Of a DNA stretch of 64,000 nucleotides, positions 37,470 to 46,960 are shown piece by piece (position 1 is the stretch's first letter; every line of letters starts with the position of its first letter). The notes beneath the pieces were generated by a model. That model had not been told where the DNA came from, did no database searches, and was given only the letters and a program-made list of their open reading frames with translations. Location of the stretch: assembly GCA_963824345.1 (NCBI GenBank), contig CAWGOZ010000002.1:1-64000 (forward strand). The letters are read 5' to 3'. The DNA is from Palsa-89 sp963824345 (lineage in GTDB: Bacteria; Acidobacteriota; Terriglobia; Bryobacterales; Bryobacteraceae). The position numbers and the translations under genes are program-made.

Positions 37470-38078
37470 TCAGAGAGTACCCAACAGGGCGTGAGGGTGA
37501 CCTGGTGCCGAAGTCCGCTCCAGCCAAAATCGGGCGGTTTGGGTATCTTTCTGAACGCCGTAACCTTTCCGATAGCATCTTGCCTGTTGATATTCGGCTT
37601 CGGCGTCTCCTTGTTCCCCGGCAGCACGAAACCGGCGCGCAGCAGCGGCTGGATCTGCAATGCAACCGCGGCCGTAGAGGTAAGATTGCGACACATTTCG
37701 CTGGGCCTGAGCGTGACCGGCGGAGGCCTTGACTAACCATAAGCCGAAAATCTCGGCGAGCGACTCGGGCGTCGAGCCTTCAGCGGCGCGAAGTGCGTTC
37801 GCCAGCACCACCACGGCTCCGATGTGGTTCCGAGCCGCCGCCGTGCTATACAATGCTTCGGAGAAATCAGAATTGTGTGCATCCGGGAGTCCCATGCGAC
37901 AGCAATCGCCGCTCGAAGCTTGGGCGAAGAGATGGCTGGCATTGGCGGCCTGAGAAAACCAGCTGCGTGCCGCCTCCAGACTCGGCTTTCCAGCGAGGCC
38001 CGCGCATATCATATGGCCCAGCGCCACTTGGGTCTCCAGGTCGACTTGCTTTCCGTCACAAGCTGCTGCACGAGCCAA
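37470..38078 (-). CDS. Sel1-like repeat protein
   Basis: A 202-residue protein of Sel1/TPR-like repeats, for example AQRNVSQSYLYGRGCIADPAAAARRFRAAGEQG and AEYQQARCYRKGYGVQKDTQTARFWLE. TTG 38078 lies inside the upstream reading frame, and the first convincing repeat starts at about residue 15 (LETQVALGHMICAGLAGKP), so the original N-terminus may be lost. Sel1 proteins are interaction scaffolds, and one beside an exporter fragment may be a remnant of a secretion locus. Confidence 0.6.
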   Translation of the reverse strand: MARAAACDGKQVDLETQVALGHMICAGLAGKPSLEAARSWFSQAANASHLFAQASSGDCCRMGLPDAHNSDFSEALYSTAAARNHIGAVVVLANALRAAEGSTPESLAEIFGLWLVKASAGHAQAQRNVSQSYLYGRGCIADPAAAARRFRAAGEQGDAEAEYQQARCYRKGYGVQKDTQTARFWLERTSAPGHPHALLGTL

Positions 38079-38536
38079 CCGAAACTGAAAGCACGCTCCA
38101 CCGCCGCCACGCGCCAGCGGAGCTTCAGTAAAATCACCTCTCCGGTACAGAATTCGGACCGTCTGGGTTCGTCGTAAAGAGCCGTCAAACTACCTTCGGA
38201 TTCTAGTTGGTCGATAAGAGCGAAGCACGCACCGTTCTTCTCAACGCCATTGCTAAGAGCCGCTTTGCCGTTCCGCAAAAGCAGGATCGCCGGCGCCAAC
38301 GTGGCAAGTTTTGTCATCTCCCCGCGCTTTATGCGCCTCAGCTTGCCGCGCAGCCCGCCGCCATCCGCCATCTTCAGCAGCAGCTGTGTAGTGGGTTCTT
38401 TTCCGTCGAAGGGATGGTTGCGAGTCAGCTGCTGAGGGTCAAGCACTAGACCATATGTCCGAGCCACCCGGTCCAGGGCAGTCACCGCCGTGCTTTGTTG
38501 TGTTTGCCCTTCATTCAGCCGGTGTGGTTCCAGCAT
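38009..38536 (-). pseudogene. Truncated RTX-exporter N-terminus (C39-peptidase-like domain)
   Basis: The 175 residues match the pattern of the N-terminal C39-like domain of HlyB-type ABC exporters (TALDRVARTYGLVLDP, LRGKLRRIKRGEMTKLATLAPAILLLRNGKAAL, ALYDEPRRSEFCTGEVILLKLRW), up to the linker before the membrane domain (AFSFGWLVQQL). The catalytic Cys of true C39 peptidases is not seen, as expected for RTX exporters. The sequence then runs out of frame into the Sel1 gene, and no transmembrane or ATPase domain follows. It looks like a fragment left by a deletion or recombination near 38050. Confidence 0.6.
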
Positions 38537-38893
38537 ACTCAGCCTCGCAAATGCGCCCGATTAGATTGCCTTGCCCGCAACCGCCAGTAGTTTATCACGG
38601 TGTGCCAGAGGTGCGATACTTGTTGGCCAGGTGTTGGCCAAACGCACACCAAGCCGAGCACTATTCCGGACTGGCCCCGAAAAACTACTCGTACCCAATT
38701 TACCCTTATGCCCGGCGAAAAATAAATTGTGCCTTGCAAATCCATCCCTAGCCGGTGTACCATGCTGGAAATACTTTCATTCGGCCGATGGTCGGACCGA
38801 GCGTGGCGGTTTATCCGTACCAGGTCGTCGCTGGGAGTTTGGCAGGAATCCCTGCCGAAGAAGTTCTAACGAAGGTGGATCGGCGGAGGAACT
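38537..38893. other. Intergenic region between divergent genes
   Basis: No gene is supported. The stretch separates the minus-strand exporter fragment from the plus-strand repeat protein and should hold both promoters. I found no clear operator or riboswitch. Confidence 0.4.
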
Positions 38894-39448
38894 ATGGCTG
38901 GGATTGGGACAGCTTCGGTGCCCGGCGGAGTGCCGCACACGCATGGATTGCCAACTCTAAGTCATGCCGAACGGCTAGCGGCCCAAGCGGCATTGGATAA
39001 ACTCAAACAAACCGGCGGGCTCGGGTCGCATTTCGGCGCCACCTCCGAGAGCGCTACCGTGTCCAGCGGGTTGTCCCACACTCTGGGGCGAAGTACTGTC
39101 GGGCTGGGCGCCTCAACGCTGCTCTCGGCTCGAGGCAGCGACACATTTATGGGCGGCGTGCGCGGCGCCCTGCCTACGTCCGGCTTGAGCATCGGCAACG
39201 ATACCGTGGTTAGCGGTTCCACGACCAAGTTGGACATTCACGGCCGTTCCGATACCTTGGCTGGCCGCGCTCAACACTTCACTTTAAGCAGCGATACCAT
39301 CAACGTCGCGGGCGCCACGGCCACCAGCATTCATGCCGAGGAGCGGCCACATGGGACAGCGAGCCCCCATACCGTGACACTTTCAGACAAGACCACCATC
39401 AAGATCGCCGGTCTGTCGCCGCACGACATTTCCAAGCTGCATCACTAA
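38894..39448 (+). CDS. Secreted-type repeat protein, RTX-substrate-like
   Basis: A 184-residue protein. ATG 38894 follows GGCGGAGGAACT, a good ribosome site. It has no Sec signal peptide. The middle carries four loosely spaced [GS]-x-D-T turns (ARGSDTFMGG, IGNDTVVSGS, GRSDTLAGR, SSDTINVAG) in a Ser/Thr/Gly-rich, aromatic-poor context like beta-roll or beta-helix proteins exported by type I systems. True GGxGxD nonapeptides are absent. Lying divergent to an RTX-exporter fragment, it may be an orphaned substrate. The family is not recognised. Confidence 0.5.
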   Translation: MAGIGTASVPGGVPHTHGLPTLSHAERLAAQAALDKLKQTGGLGSHFGATSESATVSSGLSHTLGRSTVGLGASTLLSARGSDTFMGGVRGALPTSGLSIGNDTVVSGSTTKLDIHGRSDTLAGRAQHFTLSSDTINVAGATATSIHAEERPHGTASPHTVTLSDKTTIKIAGLSPHDISKLHH

Positions 39449-39697
39449 GTTTTGAATGGTGAGCCGTGTCATCAGCTTGTTGTTTGATTGGTACGGGCAG
39501 TGATACAACGCGCTCATGGCCCGCCAGAAGCAGAAGCAAGCCGCCTAGAGCTGCTTTTTGCCTTCCCTCCGCGCGCTCAGGGCAGATCCTGAGCTCACCC
39601 ATGTATCCGGAATTAGCAGATGCCAAGATCCAAGAATAATCGATGCCGTGCGCAGTTCGCTATAGCAGGATACGATGGTTTACCGGAGAATTGAAAC

Positions 39698-42352
39698 TTG
39701 GAGCTAGCGCGCGAGCACACGCCGCTCGGCGTACCCGCGAAACCCGACGGGCGAACCTCTCCTGACGAAGAGGTGGTGCTCGATTCGCGCGACGTGACCA
39801 ATTGTTTCCATCTGTTTCTCGGCCGCATGCCGGCCAACAATTCCGCGGATCGTCTTCCGACAAACAATATTGCGGCCTTGCTCCGCGGCATTTTCGAGAA
39901 GGAAGAGTTTAAGACGAGCGTTCTTCATCCCGTGCTGCTTCGGGAAGTGCTGCCGCACAGCGTGCTCGCGGATGTGCTTCTGTTGCCGTTGATCGATTGG
40001 GCTCAAAAGCGTTTGCCGATCAGCGCGTCCACGCGCCGTACGGCGGGGGGAGCGCGCACTTGGGCGCAGTTACTCGAGTTGTTGCTGTCTGATGCGGCCT
40101 TGGTCGCCGTTGCCCCGGAATTGGCTGCAGCCGAAGTCGACCGTATTCTGCGCGCACGGCTGGAGAACGAACCGTTATCCAAGGTCAAGCGTTCCCTGGT
40201 GGGCGCGGTGGACGCCGCTTCGGCATTTGAGATCCGCGGCTGGGCGCTGGACTTATGCGACAAATCCGTCCCGGTGATTGTAGAGTTCTACGCGGACACC
40301 ACTTTCATCGGCGCGGTGCCATGCTCGGAGCCGCGGCCGGACGTGAGGGATGCCGTCGGTGGCGACGGCAAGGTTGGCTTCACGTTCAAGATTTCGACGG
40401 CGCATCGCGCCAGCTTTGCTCGTGGCCGCACGCTGGTCGCAGTTGATTCGGTATCGCGCGAGCGAATTGGCGCCAGCACGCTGGTGTACGCTGAAGCAGC
40501 GCAAACCTGGGATGCCATCAGCGCCACGCGCAGTGAACTTGCCGAGCTGCGGCAAGTCCTGGATCGGATCGAGGCGCGGCTACCCGAGATCGGCCGCATG
40601 GCCAGCATCCCGATCGAAGCCTACGAGGAGTATTGGGAGCGATTCTACCGGCCCACGCCCGAGGTCCTTACCGGGCAATGTATCCAAAGCCGCCGGTTTA
40701 CGTATCGCCCCTTAATTTCGGTCATCGTTCCGACGTGGAACAGTAATACGCGGTTGCTCGACCGGGCCATTCAAAGCGTGCTGGCGCAAACCTACGACCA
40801 TTGGGAAATCGTTGTCAGCGACGACGCGTCGGACCGCGACGAACTGAGGTCGCTGGAACATCGTCACGCTTCAGAGCCGCGTATTCGCTGGATCCACGCG
40901 ACCGCTCGCGAGGGTATCGCAGTGAATACCAACCGAGGGATTGCGGCCGCCAGCGGCGATTACATCGCCTTCCTGGACCACGACGACGAGCTCGCGCCGG
41001 ATGCTCTGTACCAGGTAGCCAAGTCGCTGCAGAAACGCCAATACGGGTTGGTGTATTCAGATGAGGATCGAATGGAGGAAGACGAACTCGGCCGCTGCAT
41101 TCATCACACGCCTTTCTTTAAGCCGGGCTTTGATCCGGACCTGTTGCTGTCCGTTAACTACATCTGCCATCTGGTGGTCTTACGCCGGGACGTTGTTGTG
41201 GCGGCAGGCGGTCTCCGCGCCGGATTGGAAGGCGCGCAGGATCACGATCTTTTGCTCCGTGTGGCCGGGTCTTTAGCCGCGAGCGATATTTTACATTTGC
41301 CGCGCGTACTGTATCACTGGCGGGTAACTCCGGGCTCGGTGTCACGTACTCCAGTGCTGGCGGAGGTGATTCAGAAGAACATCGTTACGGCGGTGGCAGA
41401 TCACTTGAGCCGGCTCAACCTGGCCGCCAAGGTGGAGGCGCACAACGATCCGGTGGGAACGGCGCGACAGTTTGCGACCCGTGTCCGTTGGCGGCTGCCC
41501 GCTATGGCCCCCAAGATCTCGATTATCGTGGCGACGCGCGATCGGGTGGATTTGTTACGCCCGTGCCTGGACAGCGTTATGGACTCGGCGGTAGCGTACC
41601 CGGGAGAGTACGAAATTGTGCTGGTCGACAACGACAGTACGGAGCCCGCGACACTGAGCTATTTTGCGAGCCTTCCAGCTAAGCCGCAGGTCCGTGTGAT
41701 TCCCTTTCGAGGCCCGTTCAACTACTCCGCCATCAACAACTGCGGGGCCCGCAGCGCGCTCGGCGAGGTGCTTATTTTTCTGAACAACGACACCCTTGTG
41801 CTCACCAAAGATTGGTGCGTCGAGTTGGTGGCAAATGCCCTGCGCGAAGATGTGGGCGCGGTAGGAGCCCGGCTGCTCTACGCCGATGGCACGATTCAGC
41901 ATGCCGGAGTCTTGCTGGGTGTTGAAGGCGTGGCCGGACATGAAGCCGTGGGCGATACGCCTCAGTCGGGTGGCTACGTTGGCCGGAGTCACTTATCGCG
42001 AAGCGCCGCGGCCGTGACCGGCGCTTGTCTTGCCACCAGGCGGGCGATATTTAAAGAAATGGACGGGTTCGAAGAATTGAATCTAAAAATCGCATTCAAT
42101 GACGTTGATTATTGTATGAAAGTGCGCAAAGCGGGCTATCGTGTCGTATATAATCCCTTCGCCGTACTCTATCACTTCGAGTCGAAGTCGCGCGGCCGCG
42201 AATTATCCGAAGTGCAGCAGATCAGGCATCGTGCGGAAGCTGCGGCTTTTCACGCGCGCTGGAGCGATTCTGAGATGGTCGATCCCTACTACAATCCCCA
42301 TTTCGAGCGATTTGCCCGTCCATTCGAACGTCTTCGGCCCCCACCCGATTGA
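39698..42352 (+). CDS. Tandem GT2 glycosyltransferase with N-terminal modules
   Basis: An 884-residue protein. TTG 39698 has GGAG about 10 bases upstream. About residues 30-75 resemble a DUF4214-like segment (DVTNCFHLFLGRMPAN). About 165-265 are a beta-sandwich-like module (IRGWALDLCDKSVPVIVEFYADTTFIGA...PRPDVRDAV...GFTF). About 335-590 form a first GT2 with ISVIVPTWN, IVVSDDAS and the metal site FLDHDDELAPDALY. About 605-860 form a second GT2 with ISIIVATRDRVDLL, VLVDNDSTE, FLNNDTLV and AVTGACLATRR. Both catalytic DxD sites are intact. This is the arrangement of O-antigen- or rhamnan-type tandem transferases. Confidence 0.85.
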   Translation: MELAREHTPLGVPAKPDGRTSPDEEVVLDSRDVTNCFHLFLGRMPANNSADRLPTNNIAALLRGIFEKEEFKTSVLHPVLLREVLPHSVLADVLLLPLIDWAQKRLPISASTRRTAGGARTWAQLLELLLSDAALVAVAPELAAAEVDRILRARLENEPLSKVKRSLVGAVDAASAFEIRGWALDLCDKSVPVIVEFYADTTFIGAVPCSEPRPDVRDAVGGDGKVGFTFKISTAHRASFARGRTLVAVDSVSRERIGASTLVYAEAAQTWDAISATRSELAELRQVLDRIEARLPEIGRMASIPIEAYEEYWERFYRPTPEVLTGQCIQSRRFTYRPLISVIVPTWNSNTRLLDRAIQSVLAQTYDHWEIVVSDDASDRDELRSLEHRHASEPRIRWIHATAREGIAVNTNRGIAAASGDYIAFLDHDDELAPDALYQVAKSLQKRQYGLVYSDEDRMEEDELGRCIHHTPFFKPGFDPDLLLSVNYICHLVVLRRDVVVAAGGLRAGLEGAQDHDLLLRVAGSLAASDILHLPRVLYHWRVTPGSVSRTPVLAEVIQKNIVTAVADHLSRLNLAAKVEAHNDPVGTARQFATRVRWRLPAMAPKISIIVATRDRVDLLRPCLDSVMDSAVAYPGEYEIVLVDNDSTEPATLSYFASLPAKPQVRVIPFRGPFNYSAINNCGARSALGEVLIFLNNDTLVLTKDWCVELVANALREDVGAVGARLLYADGTIQHAGVLLGVEGVAGHEAVGDTPQSGGYVGRSHLSRSAAAVTGACLATRRAIFKEMDGFEELNLKIAFNDVDYCMKVRKAGYRVVYNPFAVLYHFESKSRGRELSEVQQIRHRAEAAAFHARWSDSEMVDPYYNPHFERFARPFERLRPPPD

Positions 42353-42364
42353 GCACCGAGCCGA

Positions 42365-43561
42365 CTAATGGCGGCACTTGATGCCCTGCCGGTAAAGCGC
42401 AATGCAGGTTTTCATCAGCTGATAGTAGTAGCTTCCGGGAGGTCCTGCCAGGGGTTCGATATCTTTGCTGTACTCTTCGGAGTATTCGTCAACGAAGATT
42501 TTGGAGCCGTCGGAAAACCGGTCGGTTGAGCACAGCTCCGGAGCACCGACCGTTTCGCCCCCGGCGTTCAAGCAAAACCGCTGGGCGATCCATTCATTCC
42601 ATCCGTAGATTAATGCGATGGGAGTATCGGGATGGTTCGACAGAGTCTCAAATTGCCCGGTGAACGTCTTGCCGTGGAAGCGGGGAGTGGCCGTGGCTTT
42701 ATCGCTGATGTGCGTCTCCTGGTAGGCGCCGACAATCGGGATTTCTTCGCTGGAGCCGTTGAGCACGGCATAGTTTTGGTTGCAGGTTTGGGCCCCGCCA
42801 CTCTCTCTGAAGCCCGCGGCGCAAGGTTGCATGAAGGTCCAGCGGTCTGTCGGGTTCGGTGAAAAAAATGCCCACATTTTGCGTACCGTGTAGGCCGAGG
42901 AAAGCCGCTCCAACTTGATTGGATCGACGGGAAACGTGTCATTGTCCGCAACCAGCGCCAGAGGCTTATCCCGGTAGAAAAATTTAAGCTTTGGATACGC
43001 ATCGAGGAGGCGCAGAAGATATTGCAGCATGTTTGCCTGAGTCGTGAGCGGCGCCCACGGCGCCACCTTCGGCGCATCTGGAACCGTGTTCCATACCTTC
43101 AGAAGTTCGTTGAATGGCGCTAGAACACTCGCGGACGAATCCAATTTGTCTCTATTGTCCGCATACGGCCAGTTCGTGCTGTCCACATACACAAAATCAA
43201 TGCCTGCATCCCGGAGCATTTGTGCGTGCCGTCTTAGCAGTGCATCATTCGTGGCCAGGCAATAGTATCCGGCTGCCGGCTTGCTCCACCAATGAAAATC
43301 CGGAACCGGCCCCCAAGATCCCTGTCCTCGCAGGATCCTGGCAATATCATAGATTGGTCTTCCGTCAGGATTTCCCATGGCGGCCGGACAATGCCATAGA
43401 GCGTAGTAGATACCGAATTTGGTCCCGGCCGAAGCGGCTTGCACTTTGCAGAGCGCCCCGAGAGCGGAGACGAAGAGTAACAGGCAAACTTGACGGGAGA
43501 CGTTTTTCGAACGATCGGCGAGCGGAGTCAACAACCAAGAATTCCCCCTCGATTTTAGCAT
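42365..43561 (-). CDS. Secreted glycoside-hydrolase-like protein (GH71/GH99-type barrel)
   Basis: A 398-residue protein. I set the start at ATG 43561 (MLKSRGNSWLL, then the signal-like VCLLLFVSALGALCKVQAASA); the frame is open to 44086, but that part overlaps a gene fragment on the other strand and is not coding. Features are FGIYYALWHCPA, MLRDAGIDFVYVDSTNW and ALIYGWNEWIAQRFC, the strand ends seen in GH71/GH99-like and DUF5010-type barrels. Conserved acids near NEW could be catalytic. It would act on extracellular polysaccharide. The family level is uncertain. Confidence 0.65.
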   Translation of the reverse strand: MLKSRGNSWLLTPLADRSKNVSRQVCLLLFVSALGALCKVQAASAGTKFGIYYALWHCPAAMGNPDGRPIYDIARILRGQGSWGPVPDFHWWSKPAAGYYCLATNDALLRRHAQMLRDAGIDFVYVDSTNWPYADNRDKLDSSASVLAPFNELLKVWNTVPDAPKVAPWAPLTTQANMLQYLLRLLDAYPKLKFFYRDKPLALVADNDTFPVDPIKLERLSSAYTVRKMWAFFSPNPTDRWTFMQPCAAGFRESGGAQTCNQNYAVLNGSSEEIPIVGAYQETHISDKATATPRFHGKTFTGQFETLSNHPDTPIALIYGWNEWIAQRFCLNAGGETVGAPELCSTDRFSDGSKIFVDEYSEEYSKDIEPLAGPPGSYYYQLMKTCIALYRQGIKCRH

Positions 43562-44014
43562 CGAGCGTCTCCGACCCAGCCCCTTCATGCCGACCCAACT
43601 CACGGCCATCCCTTCGATCTGTACGATTCCCGCGCCGACCTCGGCAATCTCGGGCCTCCCGACGGCCAGCGCTTCAAAGGCCGCGGCTTCATCCAACTCA
43701 CCGGCCGCGCCAACTACGCGTTGCACGGAGCGGCCATCGGCCTTGGTGATCAGCTTCTCGAAAATCCCGATCTCGCCAACATCCCCGGCATCGCCGCCCG
43801 ATTGCTGGCCAGTTTTCTCAAGGCTCACGAAGAGCGCATCCGGGCCGCTCTCGCCGCCCACGATCTCCGCGAGGCTCGACGCCTGGTCAACGGGGGCTCC
43901 CACGGACTCGAGGCCTTCACCGCGGCCTACAACACCGGCCTCGCCCTGATTCCGCCCCCTACTGAACCGCGCCTTCCTACTGAACCGCGCCTTCCTACTG
44001 AACCGCGCGCGTAA
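43562..44014 (+). pseudogene. GH19 chitinase/lysozyme-like C-terminal fragment
   Basis: The frame from about 43562 reads DLYDSRADLGNLGPPDGQRF, then KGRGFIQLTGRANYALHG and NPDLANIPGIAARLLASFLK, the characteristic C-terminal half of GH19-like phage/bacterial muramidases. No start codon and no N-terminal half with the catalytic Glu are present. The end is a 18 bp repeat (CCTACTGAACCGCGCCTT, three copies at about 43966-44012) giving PTEPRLPTEPRLPTEPRA. It is a truncated relic. Confidence 0.6.
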
Positions 44015-44039
44015 GCAAGCGGATATACTGCTAGCTATC

Positions 44040-44345
44040 GTGCGACTCCGCCTTGCATCCCTGCTCCTTGTTCTCTCCCTCTCCACTCAGGCCCAAAACG
44101 CCCGACCCGAAGCCGGCCCCTTTGACGCGTCCCGTTTGGACATACAATCTCCACCGTCGCAGGGCGTGGCCATCCGCGCTGGCCGCATGTTCGATTCCAA
44201 ATCGGGCGCGATGCTCACCAACCAGGTCATCCTAATTAAGGGCGATCGCATCGCCGCCGCCGGCCCAGCCGATCGGGTTTCCCTTCCGCCCGGCGCGATG
44301 GTCATCGACCTCAGCCGCGCCACCGTGCTACCCGGCCTGATCGAT
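44040..44345 (+). pseudogene. Amidohydrolase N-terminal fragment
   Basis: GTG 44040 begins a signal peptide (MRLRLASLLLVLSLSTQAQ), followed by the first beta domain of an imidazolonepropionase-like amidohydrolase (VAIRAGRMFDSKSGAMLTNQVILIKGDRI, then MVIDLSRATVLPGLID). It breaks off right before the expected metal-binding HxH, at about 44345, where a different gene fragment starts. Confidence 0.65.
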
Positions 44346-44586
44346 CGCCCGCGAGGCCATTGTCGAGGTAACGCTCATGGATGGGACGCATCTCACCGAG
44401 ACCGTGAAAGCCGTTCGCGGCACCGCCGAAAACCCGATGACGCGCGACGAAGTGATGGCCAAATCGCGCGACCTCATGGCACCCGTGCTCGGGCCCGATC
44501 GCACCGACCAACTCATCCGGACCACGCTTGCGCTGGAAAGCTTGAAATCCGTGCGCGAGCTGCGTTCTTTGTTGCAGCGAGGGTGA
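44346..44586 (+). pseudogene. MmgE/PrpD C-terminal fragment
   Basis: In the frame of 44377 the sequence reads REAIVEVTLMDGTHLTETVK, then GTAENPMTRDEVMAKSRDLMAPVLG and ends VRELRSLLQRG. This matches the extreme C-terminus of MmgE/PrpD-family (2-methylcitrate dehydratase-like) proteins. The rest of that gene is absent, and the fragment is joined at about 44345 to the amidohydrolase fragment in another frame. Confidence 0.6.
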
Positions 44587-44601
44587 CGCCCGCCGCTTCC
44601 A

Positions 44602-45933
44602 CTAAAACGAGTATTTCATCGCAAACTGGATCAGCCGCGGCGCCACGCTTTCGCTGGTGATGATGCCGAAAGTGGCGGGGGTGGAAGTGGCCGTCCCTGG
44701 GTTGTTGAACTGGGGGTGATTGAACGCGTTGAAGAAGTCGGCGCGGATGATCAGCGTTCCGCCTTCTCGGATTCCACCCACCCGGGTGCTCTTTGCGATG
44801 GAAATGTCGGAATTGAACTGGCCCGGTCCCAGAACAATGCCCACACCGGAATCGCCAAACAGAGTAGCGCAGGTGGGGCACTGAGCCAGAGTGGTCATGG
44901 TTATCCCGTTCGGCATGATGGCCGGCGTGGAGCAGAACGCACTGCTGTTGAAATAGCCGGAGCCGCCGCTCCGGCCGCCCAGCCGCTGGTCGATTCCGCC
45001 CGAAGTAGTGAGGTCCGCGGCGCCGGGGCACAGTTGCGACCGGCCGTAGTTCACGGATCCGAACGTGACGCTGGTGAGACCCGGAACATTCGAATCGGTT
45101 CCAAATACTCCGTAGGCCGTTCCGGCCTTGGCATCGGTGAACGTCAACGGCGTTCCGTCCTGAACGGCAGTGACGCCGGAAAGCGTCCAACCCTCCACAA
45201 GCTTGCCCCGGAGCCCCGCGGGATGGCCGAAGGGCAGATCCCAAGAGTAATTCAGGACGAAACGTTGCGGGCGATTGAAGTATGCCGGGCCGTATTGTTG
45301 CCCCAGGCTGGTGGGGTTGTTCCAGTTTGCTCCGTAGGCTTCCAGGTTAGTCAGGTCCTTGCTGAAAGTGTAGGAACCCTGTATGGAAAACCCGCGCGAG
45401 AACTGCTTTCGCACCGTGGCCTGCACGCTGTTGTAGTTGTAGATGCCATCGAACGCCGTCTCTTGAAGACCGGCCGGCTGATAGCCGAGATACGGAGCTC
45501 GAAGTGCCACATTTTGCGGCGTGGTGGTGGTGATCCCCCACACCGGATTGGCTGCGCTGGCGATCAACGCCGAGTTGACATTATGGTTATAGTCGGTTTG
45601 ATTAATTCCGCTCGATCCGACAAAGCCCAGTTCCGCCACCCAGCGCGGCGCGAATTCATACTGAACCGTAAGGTTGTACTGGCGGGTCAACGGCGTGTGC
45701 AGATCCTGATCCAGGAAGGGAAGATTCAAGTTGGAAGTCTTGACCGTCGCAAAGTTGGCCCAGCGGGATGCGAAGCCAAGTGTAGCTGCGGGAAATGGGT
45801 TTGCAAGACTGTAAGGATTGGCTCCGCTGCCGCCGTAGTCGCCCGTCACAGCGTAGGGATTGCCCTGTTCCACCGAGTGTACGAATTGATTGCCGCCCAC
45901 ACGATCATAGAAAAGACCCACGCCTCCGCGCAC
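44602..45933 (-). pseudogene. Oar-like TonB-dependent receptor, C-terminal fragment
   Basis: The 443 residues match the outer-membrane barrel end of Acidobacterial Oar-like receptors: VRGGVGLFYDRVGGNQF, SVQATVRKQFSRGFSIQGSYTFSKD, LRPFVLNYSWDLPFG-type strand, GTLIIRADFFNAFNHPQFNNP and the terminal Phe (MKYSF). Such proteins are normally about 1000-1200 residues with a carboxypeptidase-like N-terminal domain and plug. All of that is missing, and the sequence abuts a plus-strand TonB-like gene at about 45935. It is a 5'-truncated relic. Confidence 0.75.
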
Positions 45934-45935
45934 TG

Positions 45936-46919
45936 GTGGGATTTGGACTGTTTCAGGCCGACGCAGAGACCGAGCCGTCGGAGTGGCGCTGCCTGTCCAA
46001 GCGCGATGCGCAACGCTTCGGCGAGGAGATCCAGTTGCTGGCCGAAGCAGCCGGCGATTCGCAACCTGCCACAGCTCTGGCGGCGGTGATGAACGGCAGC
46101 GTAGCGGGCCGCCGTCTCTTCAAACACCAGCGCGAGCGGGAAGCCCTGGCGGCCGACCCATCCAAGTTGATCCGCGAGGTGGAATCGAACCTGTCCCGCC
46201 GCATTGGGGTGCTGGAAGGCGAGGTGGCCGAGCAAACGCGAAAGATCCAGGAGACGCGCCAGATCGGCATGTCCAACGACGAATCCGACCAGCGATTCAA
46301 GCAGATGTTCGCGGCCATGGCAACGGTTTGGTCGCAAGCTCCCAGCCAGCCGCCCCTGCTTCCCGCCCCTACGCTTCCCGCTCCGGCTCCGGCCGAAGCC
46401 GCGGCAACTCCAGCGAAGCGATCGAGACATAGCTGGTTGGTGGGCGTCGTGATGGCTGCCGCGGCGGTAGCGCTCAGCTTCGAGACTCCCGCATTGCAGA
46501 GCACGGTGTCTCGATACATGATCGGCGAGGCAATGCCGGCGATCTCACCCAAGGCGCCCGCCGCGCCCGCGCTGCCGGCGGCGAAAGCTCGTCCGCCCAA
46601 ACCGGAGAAGCCCGCGGCAGCGCCGAAACCGCCGCAGCGATTCGAAGGGCCGCAGATTGCGCTCGAGATTCCCGCCGATGTGCGGGCGAAAGTTCCGGCC
46701 GAGGCGCGCGTTCAAGTGGTGGTGGCGATCGATGAGCAGGGTAATGTGACCAACGCGGAAGTGGAGTCGATGATGGGGAAAGGCGCGGGGCTGCTGACCA
46801 AGGAGGCTCTTGATGCGGCGCGGCGAGCCCGGTTCCGCCCCGCTCGGGAGGGTGAGCGGGCCATCGAAAGCCAGATGGTGCTGACGTATTTGTTCAAGCC
46901 CGATTCGGCGGATTTTTGA
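45936..46919 (+). CDS. TonB-family energy-transducer-like protein, N-terminus possibly truncated
   Basis: About 327 residues from GTG 45936, which has no ribosome site. A charged helical N-terminal part (to about residue 150) is followed by a Pro/Ala-rich stretch, one membrane helix (SWLVGVVMAAAAVALSF, about 168-184), a second Pro/Lys-rich spacer and a TonB C-terminal domain (VQVVVAIDEQGNVTNAEV...EALDAARRARFRPA). The C-terminal part would touch outer-membrane receptors. The 5' end starts exactly where the Oar fragment ends, so a rearrangement may have removed the original start. Confidence 0.65.
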   Translation: MGFGLFQADAETEPSEWRCLSKRDAQRFGEEIQLLAEAAGDSQPATALAAVMNGSVAGRRLFKHQREREALAADPSKLIREVESNLSRRIGVLEGEVAEQTRKIQETRQIGMSNDESDQRFKQMFAAMATVWSQAPSQPPLLPAPTLPAPAPAEAAATPAKRSRHSWLVGVVMAAAAVALSFETPALQSTVSRYMIGEAMPAISPKAPAAPALPAAKARPPKPEKPAAAPKPPQRFEGPQIALEIPADVRAKVPAEARVQVVVAIDEQGNVTNAEVESMMGKGAGLLTKEALDAARRARFRPAREGERAIESQMVLTYLFKPDSADF

Positions 46920-46960
46920 ATAGTTAAAGTAATTCGGTCTTTCGGGCGATGACTTAATCA

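Noticed and set aside
43562..44086. N-terminal extension of the minus-strand GH71/GH99-like protein
   Set aside because: The extension precedes the signal peptide and overlaps a GH19-like fragment on the other strand, so the start at 43561 is better.
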